From Nonomuraea sp. NEAU-A123 (GTDB taxonomy: Bacteria; Actinomycetota; Actinomycetes; Streptosporangiales; Streptosporangiaceae), in contig NZ_JAHFZZ010000046.1 in NCBI RefSeq assembly GCF_018603905.1, positions 1 through 40,026 of the forward strand: DNA of 40,026 bases, read 5' to 3'. Positions 31,520 to 38,602 of this stretch are shown here, in pieces. The position numbers and the translations under genes were made by a program. Under the pieces are notes generated by a model. The model saw only the letters and a list, made by a program, of their open reading frames with translations. It was not told the origin of the DNA and searched no databases. Within the stretch, counting starts at the first letter, position 1. Every line of letters starts with the position of its first letter.

Positions 31520-32305
31520 GTGAAGAACATCAGTATGGAAGCGATCTTGAAGGATCCGGCGGGAGCCGTGATCGGGCTCGACTTCGACGGCACCCTTTCG
31601 CCGATCGTGGCCGATCCCGCCTCCGCCAGGATCCATCCGGAAGCGCCCGCCGTCCTCGCCGAACTCGGCAGGCATGTCGGGGCGGTGGCGATCGTGACCG
31701 GCAGACCGGTGGCCACGGTTCTGGAGCTCGGGCCCGGCCTGGCCGACGTACCTGGCCTGGTGATTCTGGGGCATTACGGGTTCGAGCGCTGGGAGGACGG
31801 CCGGATCTCGGCGCCGCCACCCCCGCACGGCGTGCTCCAGGCCGAGGCGGAGCTGCAACTGCTGCTCGGCTCGCTCGGCGTGAAGGGCGCGACGATCGAG
31901 GACAAGGGCCGGGCGGTCGCCGTGCACACCAGGCGCAGCCCCGACCCCGAGGGCACGCTGGCGGCCCTGCGCGAGCCGCTGGCCGCGCTGGCGGACAAGC
32001 ACGGGCTGGTCGTCGAGCCCGGCCGGCTGGTGCTCGAACTGCGGCCGCCGGGCATGGACAAGGGGCACGCGCTCGGCCTGTTCCTGGCCGAACGGGCTGC
32101 CCGGTCGGTCATGTTCTTCGGCGACGATCTCGGCGACCTGGCGGCCTTCGACGCGGTCAAGAACTCGGGGCTGCCGGGCGTGACCGTGTGCAGCGGCTCG
32201 GCCGAGGTGACCGCGCTGGCCGAGCGGGCCGACATCGTGGTGGACGGCCCCGACGGCGTGGTGGCCCTGCTGCGGGAGCTGGTTTCGGCCTTCAGCCGAC
32301 CCTGA
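31520..32305 (+). CDS. otsB: Trehalose-6-phosphate phosphatase
   Basis: 261 residues from a GTG at 31520; an ATG at 31535 is an alternative. It is a HAD-superfamily phosphatase with motif I DFDGTLSP (Asp21 nucleophile, Asp23 acid), the T/S motif VAIVTGRP, and motif III/IV in MDKGHAL and FFGDDLGDLAAFDAV. Trehalose-6-phosphatase features are GHYGFERWEDG and LELRPPGMDKG. It removes phosphate from trehalose-6-phosphate made by OtsA, whose gene lies 1.8 kb away on the other strand. Trehalose is a stress and spore protectant in actinomycetes. It probably shares a transcript with the DUF3263 gene. Confidence 0.93.
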   Translation: MKNISMEAILKDPAGAVIGLDFDGTLSPIVADPASARIHPEAPAVLAELGRHVGAVAIVTGRPVATVLELGPGLADVPGLVILGHYGFERWEDGRISAPPPPHGVLQAEAELQLLLGSLGVKGATIEDKGRAVAVHTRRSPDPEGTLAALREPLAALADKHGLVVEPGRLVLELRPPGMDKGHALGLFLAERAARSVMFFGDDLGDLAAFDAVKNSGLPGVTVCSGSAEVTALAERADIVVDGPDGVVALLRELVSAFSRP

Positions 32306-32356
32306 CCTTTAGCCGGTCCCAATCTGTCTGCAAGCGCGTGTCGGTACATTCGCGAA

Positions 32357-32935
32357 ATGTCGAACAGAAACCTTGCCGTGGCGGGCCTCGCCGTGGCCGC
32401 CACCCTCCTCGTGGCGGCCCCCGCCTCCGCGAGCGCCGCGAGTGCCGCCAGTCATCCCCTCAAGCTGCGCAACGGGCTGACGCTGTCCCTGCCGAACTCA
32501 TGGAAGGTGTACGGGAAGGGCGACTGGATCCATGTCGTCACCGGCAAGTGCGCCAAGCCCAAGGGGGAGTACTTCACTCCGGAATGTGATGGTTTCTGGG
32601 TGCTCGGGCCCGCGGCCGTCAAGGTGGGGCACGAGCTCAACCCGTACACGCCCGACGGGCCCTTCTACTCGGCGACCGATGTGGAGCCCTGCCCGGTCAA
32701 CCACAAGTGGGGCCAGGTGCTCCACGGCGCGGGGGCCAAGGGGCTGCGCCAGGTCGGGCCCGGCCACAAGGCGTACTACCGCGCGTGGAAGGGCACCTGC
32801 GTCACCGGGACGGGCAAGGTGCGTGCCCACTTCGTCCAGCGGGAGTGGTATCTGCCCAAGACCGGAGTGCTCGTCGTCGACTCATGGAACACTCCGGGGC
32901 TGCCCGGCGTACTCAAGCACGCGGCCTGGCGATGA
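32357..32935 (+). CDS. Small secreted protein of unknown function
   Basis: 192 residues. A Sec signal peptide is evident (MSNRNLAVAGLAVAATLLVA, with ASA-type cleavage sites around residue 26-30). The mature ~160 residues are rich in Gly, Lys and aromatic residues, with four cysteines (GKCAKP, PECDGF, EPCPVN, GTCVTG) that could form two disulfides. I recognise no domain. The start of the mature part (LKLRNGLTLSLPNSWKVYGK) resembles other actinomycete secreted proteins with a lipocalin- or PsbP-like beginning, but this is not firm. The 3' end overlaps the convergent MFS gene by 23 bases. Confidence 0.75.
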   Translation: MSNRNLAVAGLAVAATLLVAAPASASAASAASHPLKLRNGLTLSLPNSWKVYGKGDWIHVVTGKCAKPKGEYFTPECDGFWVLGPAAVKVGHELNPYTPDGPFYSATDVEPCPVNHKWGQVLHGAGAKGLRQVGPGHKAYYRAWKGTCVTGTGKVRAHFVQREWYLPKTGVLVVDSWNTPGLPGVLKHAAWR

Positions 32936-34076
32936 GCACCCCGCCGGCGGCCAGGCCGATGAGGACGGGGACCAGCAGGAACGCGTTCCAGGTGCCGAAG
33001 CCGTCGGCGAGCGCGCCGAGCACGAGCGGACCGATGGCCATCGCGGACCCGGCCCAGATCGGGGCCGCCGCGCCGGCCCGGTCCGGCCGGTCTCCGGAGT
33101 GCGTGATGAGCCCGGACAGCGCGAGCGGGAAGTGCAGGGAGGCGCCGACCCCGCTGAGCGCGAGACCGGCGTAGGACAGGACGGGCAGGGTGCTCAGCCA
33201 GAAGAGCAGCCAGCCCGCCGCGGTGACCGCCAGCGCGCCCAGGAAGAGCCGCGCGGGCGGCAGGCGTAAGGCCAGGTACGCGCCGCCGAACCGGCCCGCG
33301 CCCAGCCCGGCGAGGAACGCGGTCAACCCGGTGGCCGCGGCGGCCGCGCTCAGGCCGGTGCGCGCCGCGAACAGCTCGGCGGCCCACAGGTTGAACGTGA
33401 ACTCCAGCGCCACGCAGCAGGACAGCACGCCGCCCGCCACATGGAAACGCCACCCGGGCCGCGCGGGCCGCTCGCCGGTGGACGGGGCCGCCACGGTCGT
33501 GCTCCGGGTCCAGACCCGCCCCAGGGTCAGGGCCAGCAGCGTGGTGAGCACCGGCGTGAGGAGCAGCGCGGCCCGCCAGCCGAGCGCGGTCTGCGCGATA
33601 GCGCTGAGCAGGAACGTCGCCGCCATGCCCACCACGACGCCGACGGCGTTCGCCTCGCTGATCGCGGCCGGGCCCGCCGGTCCGTGGTGCTCGCTGAGCG
33701 CGGCCATGGCGGTGTAGAGGGCGATCGAGCCGAAGCCGCCGGCCACGCCGTAGCCGAGCAGCGTCAGGGGCAGCGCGGAGGTGAGGACGACCAGGAGCAC
33801 GCCCGCGTTCATCCCGGCGAGACCGACCCAGGTGGTGACCCGCCTGCCGTAGCGCCTGGTGAGGAACGTGAGGGAGAGACCGGCGAGGATCGTGCCCACG
33901 GCCATCGCGGTGCCGTGCAGGCCGGCGACCGTGCCGGAGGTCCGCTGGTCGAGGCGCAGGAGCGGCAGGGCAGCGCTCAGACCGTAGATGAACGTGGCGA
34001 ACGTGCCGAGCAGCAGGTAGATCAGCCAGGTCGGCCGGTCCCTGGCCAGGCGGACGCGCTCTGAGATCGACGACAT
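32913..34076 (-). CDS. MFS transporter, 12-TM
   Basis: 387 residues from ATG 34076, one base after the otsA stop, so it belongs to the otsA transcript. Twelve hydrophobic segments can be traced, beginning WLIYLLLGTFATFIYGLSAA. Motif A is present as FLTRRYGRRVTTW between helices 2 and 3, with a second half starting near PGWRFHVAGGVLS. General MFS character is clear; the subfamily (cyanate/YNFM-like or sugar-efflux type) is not. Coupling to trehalose-phosphate synthase could hint at a sugar-related substrate, but only context supports that. Its tail overlaps the convergent secreted-protein gene. Confidence 0.85.
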   Translation of the reverse strand: MSSISERVRLARDRPTWLIYLLLGTFATFIYGLSAALPLLRLDQRTSGTVAGLHGTAMAVGTILAGLSLTFLTRRYGRRVTTWVGLAGMNAGVLLVVLTSALPLTLLGYGVAGGFGSIALYTAMAALSEHHGPAGPAAISEANAVGVVVGMAATFLLSAIAQTALGWRAALLLTPVLTTLLALTLGRVWTRSTTVAAPSTGERPARPGWRFHVAGGVLSCCVALEFTFNLWAAELFAARTGLSAAAAATGLTAFLAGLGAGRFGGAYLALRLPPARLFLGALAVTAAGWLLFWLSTLPVLSYAGLALSGVGASLHFPLALSGLITHSGDRPDRAGAAAPIWAGSAMAIGPLVLGALADGFGTWNAFLLVPVLIGLAAGGVLIARPRA

Positions 34077-34077
34077 C

Positions 34078-35502
<1,425 letters not shown>

Positions 35503-35533
35503 TAAAGTTCCCTCCGACCATAGGATCCCAGCT

Positions 35534-36088
35534 ATGGCGCTTGATGAGCTAACCGAGGAACTGGCCCGCTCCGCCGCTGCCGGAGATCATCGCGCACTCG
35601 GTGAGCTCCTGAAGCGGATCGAGCCGGACGTGATGCGGCACTGCGCCCGAATCCTCCCCTACCACCAGGATGCCGAGGAGGCGTCGCAGGACACCCTGCT
35701 CGCCGTCGCGCGCAACATCGGGCGCTTCGAGGGGCGGGCCAGGTTCAGCACCTGGCTGCACATCGTGACGGCCAACTGCGCGCGTACGACATACCGCACG
35801 CTGAAGCGCCGCTCGGCCGAGCAGACCTCCGACGAGCTGCCCATGCAGAAGCCCGACGCGCGGCGGGTCAGCGTGATCGCCGGCTCGCGGCTCGACCTGC
35901 TCGACGCGATGGAGGCGCTGGAGGCCGACAAGCCCGACCTGGCCCAGGCGCTGGTGCTGCGTGACATCGTGCAGCTCGACTACAACGAGGTCGCCGAGCA
36001 GCTCGGCATCCCGCTCGGCACCGCCAAGTCGCGCATCCACCAGGCGCGCAAGTATGTTCAGGCTGTGCTGGGCGACGATTACCGCTGA
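35534..36088 (+). CDS. ECF-family RNA polymerase sigma factor
   Basis: 184 residues from ATG 35534 (MALDELTEELARSAAAGDHRAL). Region sigma-2: DVMRHCARILPYHQDAEEASQD, then VARNIGRFEGRARFSTWLHIV with the -10-recognising helix. Region sigma-4 near the C-terminus: LDLLDAMEALEADKPDLAQAL, then YNEVAEQLGIPLGTAKSRIHQARK, the helix-turn-helix for the -35. Sigma-1 and sigma-3 are absent, as expected for ECF. No anti-sigma gene is next to it. Its promoter must lie within the 31-bp gap to otsA or inside otsA, since the two starts are so close. Confidence 0.92.
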   Translation: MALDELTEELARSAAAGDHRALGELLKRIEPDVMRHCARILPYHQDAEEASQDTLLAVARNIGRFEGRARFSTWLHIVTANCARTTYRTLKRRSAEQTSDELPMQKPDARRVSVIAGSRLDLLDAMEALEADKPDLAQALVLRDIVQLDYNEVAEQLGIPLGTAKSRIHQARKYVQAVLGDDYR

Positions 36089-36141
36089 GACTGAATGTCT
36101 CGCTTGGTGAGACAGACGGTCGCTTGACGGGCCTGGCCAGG

Positions 36142-36147
36142 TAGAGT
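36142..36147 (+). promoter_or_regulatory. Possible -10 box of the thrC-cysO transcript
   Basis: TAGAGT lies 23 bases before the riboswitch P1 stem. TTGACG upstream (36124-36129) is only 12 bp away, too near for a standard -35, so a good partner is lacking. Confidence 0.3.
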
Positions 36148-36169
36148 CAGAGCAAACAACTGAATATTG

Positions 36170-36306
36170 CTCATCCAGAGGGGTGGAGGGACCGGCCCTG
36201 CGAAGCCCCGGCAACCCTCCCGGATTCAGACTCGCGACCTGGCGAGGCCGACCGGGACAGGTGCCAATTCCGGTCTGCGGTCAAGGTGGCCGCAGGCGAA
36301 GATGAG
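36170..36306 (+). ncRNA. SAM-I (S-box) riboswitch
   Basis: P1 pairs CTCATC (36170-36175) with GATGAG (36301-36306). The first internal strand AGAGGGGTGGAGGGACCGGC and CCTGCGAAGCCCCGGCAACC matches the S-box core (GGTGGAGGGACTGGCCC...GAAACCCGGCAACC). The downstream AGGTGCCAATTCC matches AGGTGCTAAATCC. P3 (CTCGC/GCGAG) and P4 (CTGCGG/CCGCAG) are present. It therefore senses S-adenosylmethionine. There is no terminator helix before thrC; the Shine-Dalgarno GGAAGG (36307-36312) directly abuts the 3' strand of P1, which suggests control of translation start. The layout is SAM-I, not the SAM-IV class also known in actinobacteria. Confidence 0.92.
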
Positions 36307-36321
36307 GGAAGGCCTCGCTTC

Positions 36322-37554
36322 ATGTCGCACGATTTCGGACCCGCCGTAGCCCTCTCCTGTCGTGAGTGCGGCACCCGCTACGACCTCGGCCCCAGCTTCG
36401 CCTGTCTGGAGTGTTTCGGGCCGCTCGAAGCGGCCTACTCCTTCGGTGACGTCACCCGTAAGGACATCGAGTCCGGCCCCGCCAACATCTGGCGCTACCG
36501 CTTGCTGCTCCCCGTGCCCGCGGACGTCGCCACCAAGCCGAACATGAACCCCGGCTGGACCAAGCTCGTCAAGGCCGGCAACCTCGGCCGGGCGCTGGGC
36601 ATCAAGTCCCTGTACGTCAAGGACGACTCCGGCAACCCCACCCACTCCTTCAAGGACCGGGTGGTGGCCATCGCCGTCGAGGCGGCCCGTAACTTCGGTT
36701 TCCACACCCTGTCGTGCTCGTCCACCGGCAACCTCGCGGGCGCGGTCACGGCCGCCGCCGCCAGGGCCGGGCTCGACGCCTGCGTGTTCATCCCCGCCGG
36801 GCTGGAGCAGGCCAAGATCGCCATGGCCAAGGTGTTCGGCGGCAAGCTGGTCGCCATCGACGGCTCCTACGACGAGGTCAACCGCTTCTGCTCCGAGCTC
36901 ATCGGCGACCCGCTGGGCGACAAGTGGGGCTTCGTCAACGTCAACCTGCGGCCCTACTACGCCGAGGGCTCCAAGACGCTCGCCTACGAGATCGCCGAGC
37001 AGCTCGGCTGGCGGCTGCCCGAGCAGATCATCATCCCGGTGGCCTCCGGCTCCCAGCTCACGAAGATCGACAAGGGCTTCAAGGAGCTGGTCACCCTCGG
37101 CCTGGTCGAGGACCGGCCCTACAAGATCTTCGCCGCGCAGGCCAAAGGCTGCTCGCCCGTGTCGACCGCCTACAAGGCCGGCCTCGACGTGGTCCAGCCG
37201 GTCAAGCCCGACACCATCGCCAAGTCGCTGGCCATCGGCAACCCCGCCGACGGCCCGTACGTGCTCGACATCGCCCGCCGCACCGGCGGGGCGGTGGAGG
37301 ACGTCACGGACCCCGAGATCGTCGCCGCCATCAAGCTGCTGGCCTCTACGGAGGGCATCTTCGCCGAGACGGCCGGCGGCGTCACCGTGGGAGTGCTGAA
37401 GAAGCTCGTCGAGACCGGGCAGCTCGACCCGGAGGCGGAGACCGTGGTGCTCAACACCGGCGACGGGCTCAAGACGCTCGACGCCGTCGCCGACGACGCC
37501 CAGCCCACGGCAGTGATCCGGCCCTCTCTCGACGCGTTCCGCGCGGCTGTCTGA
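36322..37554 (+). CDS. thrC: Threonine-synthase-like PLP enzyme under SAM riboswitch
   Basis: 410 residues from ATG 36322 (MSHDFGPAVALSCRECG), ten bases after GGAAGG. An N-terminal zinc-ribbon-like pair Cys13/Cys16 and Cys28/Cys31 precedes the fold-type II PLP domain. Schiff-base Lys111 lies in NPTHSFKDR; the phosphate loop is SSTGNLAGAVTAAAA. By family it converts O-phosphohomoserine to threonine. However, SAM-riboswitch control and a directly following cysO gene (23-base gap) tie it to sulfur metabolism. Since actinomycetes usually also carry thrC in a hom-thrC-thrB cluster, this copy could instead use O-phosphohomoserine with a CysO thiocarboxylate to make homocysteine. That proposal is inference; the fold and motifs are seen. 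Confidence 0.9.
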   Translation: MSHDFGPAVALSCRECGTRYDLGPSFACLECFGPLEAAYSFGDVTRKDIESGPANIWRYRLLLPVPADVATKPNMNPGWTKLVKAGNLGRALGIKSLYVKDDSGNPTHSFKDRVVAIAVEAARNFGFHTLSCSSTGNLAGAVTAAAARAGLDACVFIPAGLEQAKIAMAKVFGGKLVAIDGSYDEVNRFCSELIGDPLGDKWGFVNVNLRPYYAEGSKTLAYEIAEQLGWRLPEQIIIPVASGSQLTKIDKGFKELVTLGLVEDRPYKIFAAQAKGCSPVSTAYKAGLDVVQPVKPDTIAKSLAIGNPADGPYVLDIARRTGGAVEDVTDPEIVAAIKLLASTEGIFAETAGGVTVGVLKKLVETGQLDPEAETVVLNTGDGLKTLDAVADDAQPTAVIRPSLDAFRAAV

Positions 37555-37577
37555 CAACCAGGAAAGGCGAGTTAATC

Positions 37578-37853
37578 ATGAGCGTTTCTGTGCGGATTCC
37601 CACCATTCTGCGCACCTACACCGGGGGTAACGCGGAAGTGAGTGGGGAGGGTGCGACTCTCCGTGACGTGCTGGCGAAGCTCGACTCCGACTACCCGGGT
37701 ATCGGCGCGAGAATTCTCGATGAATCGGGCAAGATTCGTCGTTTTGTCAACGTTTACGTTGGCGAAGAGGATGTCCGTTTTGCCGATGGCCTTGACACGG
37801 CAGCCCCCGAAGGCACGCAGATCTCCATCATCCCGGCGGTCGCCGGAGGGTGA
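37578..37853 (+). CDS. cysO: CysO-type sulfur carrier protein (ubiquitin-like, MoaD/ThiS family)
   Basis: 91 residues from ATG 37578, after AGGAAAGG. It ends in the GG (PAVAGG) required for C-terminal adenylation and thiocarboxylation. The stretch RRFVNVYVGEEDVRF and the start VRIPTILRTYTGG closely follow mycobacterial CysO, whose thiocarboxylate donates sulfur to O-phosphoserine in the CysM reaction and whose adduct is cut by Mec. Here neither cysM nor mec is adjacent; the partner in the operon is the threonine-synthase-like enzyme. A carrier role in an O-phospho-amino-acid sulfhydrylation is therefore likely; which one is open. A strong terminator follows 14 bases after the stop. Confidence 0.92.
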   Translation: MSVSVRIPTILRTYTGGNAEVSGEGATLRDVLAKLDSDYPGIGARILDESGKIRRFVNVYVGEEDVRFADGLDTAAPEGTQISIIPAVAGG

Positions 37854-37867
37854 CCACCCGCTCACGT

Positions 37868-37905
37868 CAGAAGGCGCTCCCATCTGGGGCGCCTTCTGCT
37901 TTTTC
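37868..37905 (+). terminator. Intrinsic terminator of the thrC-cysO operon
   Basis: CAGAAGGCGC (37868-37877) pairs perfectly with GCGCCTTCTG (37889-37898) and is followed by CTTTTTCC. Confidence 0.92.
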
Positions 37906-37967
37906 CGACAATTCAATGTTGAACTACTCACTCGCGGATGAAATGCGTAATTTGTAGATTGACTCTG

Positions 37968-37995
37968 TTGCCAAACGCTGTGCCACAGGTATGGT
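37968..37995 (+). promoter_or_regulatory. Promoter candidate of the cold-shock gene
   Basis: TTGCCA (37968-37973) and TATGGT (37990-37995) are 16 bp apart. Transcription would start near 38002 and leave a ~90-base untranslated leader, as is usual for cold-shock mRNAs. Confidence 0.5.
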
Positions 37996-38092
37996 CGAGG
38001 GCGATCGCCTGGTTATATCTCCATAAGTCAGGTGATTGAGGGTCTCGCGGACGAATGGGCGGGATCTATGAGCCCAGTAAGAGGAGTCGGAA

Positions 38093-38293
38093 GTGGCGCA
38101 GGGCACCGTCAAGTGGTTCAACGCGGACAAGGGCTACGGCTTCATCGCGGTAGACGGTGGTAAAGATGTATTCGTCCATTACTCAGCGATCATGATGGAC
38201 GGCTATCGCTCCCTCGAACAAGGCCAGCGCGTCGAGTTCGAGATCACCCAGGGCCAGAAGGGCCCCCAAGCGGAGGCCGTCCGAGCGGTCTGA
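38093..38293 (+). CDS. Cold-shock domain protein
   Basis: 66 residues from a GTG at 38093 with GAGGAG upstream. It is a single cold-shock domain: GTVKWFNADKGYGFI with RNP1 (KGYGFI) and RNP2 (VFVHYSAI), ending GPQAEAVRAV. It binds single-stranded RNA and DNA as an RNA chaperone. The sequence YSAIMMDGYRSLEQGQRVEF is typical of the actinomycete Csp group found next to groEL2. It has its own promoter and leader and is not part of the thrC-cysO transcript. Confidence 0.95.
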   Translation: MAQGTVKWFNADKGYGFIAVDGGKDVFVHYSAIMMDGYRSLEQGQRVEFEITQGQKGPQAEAVRAV

Positions 38294-38373
38294 ATCACGA
38301 AGTTGGTAAGTACCGGCAGGTCGCACGGCTCCGCAGTCCGGGCGAAACCGCCACTCCTCCTTCGTCGACTCGG

Positions 38374-38402
38374 CTACGGCGGGTCCATGACGGGCCCGCC
38401 GT
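38374..38402 (+). terminator. Hairpin after the cold-shock gene
   Basis: TACGGCGGG (38374-38382) pairs perfectly with CCCGCCGTA (38394-38402), 81 bases past the csp stop and upstream of the groEL operators. No T-run. Confidence 0.5.
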
Positions 38403-38433
38403 ACTGACTGACCTGGGCATGCGCGTGCATCGG

Positions 38434-38460
38434 CTTGCACTCGGCAGGGTAGAGTGCTAA
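38434..38460 (+). promoter_or_regulatory. CIRCE element 1 (HrcA operator), upstream copy
   Basis: CTTGCACTC-N9-GAGTGCTAA. The right arm matches the CIRCE consensus (TTAGCACTC-N9-GAGTGCTAA) exactly; the left arm has two mismatches. It overlaps TTGCAC (38435-38440) and TAAACA (38458-38463), 17 bp apart, a plausible groEL promoter. Confidence 0.8.
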
Positions 38461-38468
38461 ACAGTTCG

Positions 38469-38495
38469 TTGGCACTCTCTGTTCGAGAGTGCCAG
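38469..38495 (+). promoter_or_regulatory. CIRCE element 2 (HrcA operator), downstream copy
   Basis: TTGGCACTC-N9-GAGTGCCAG, one mismatch in the left arm and two in the right. It begins eight bases after element 1. HrcA bound here would block start or early elongation of groEL transcription. Confidence 0.85.
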
Positions 38496-38602
38496 CACTG
38501 GATCGGGACGATGGGGTCTGCCGAACGGAGATGCAGGCCCATGCCGTCGCGGGCGTCGGCTCGGTCCATTGAAGCCACCCTGCATCTGGGAGGTCTAGCC
38601 TT

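Noticed and set aside
36170..36306. SAM-IV riboswitch as an alternative class
   Set aside because: The core order, the P2 internal loop GGTGGAGGGAC, the AGGTGCCAATTCC block and the P4 helix before P1 closes match SAM-I.
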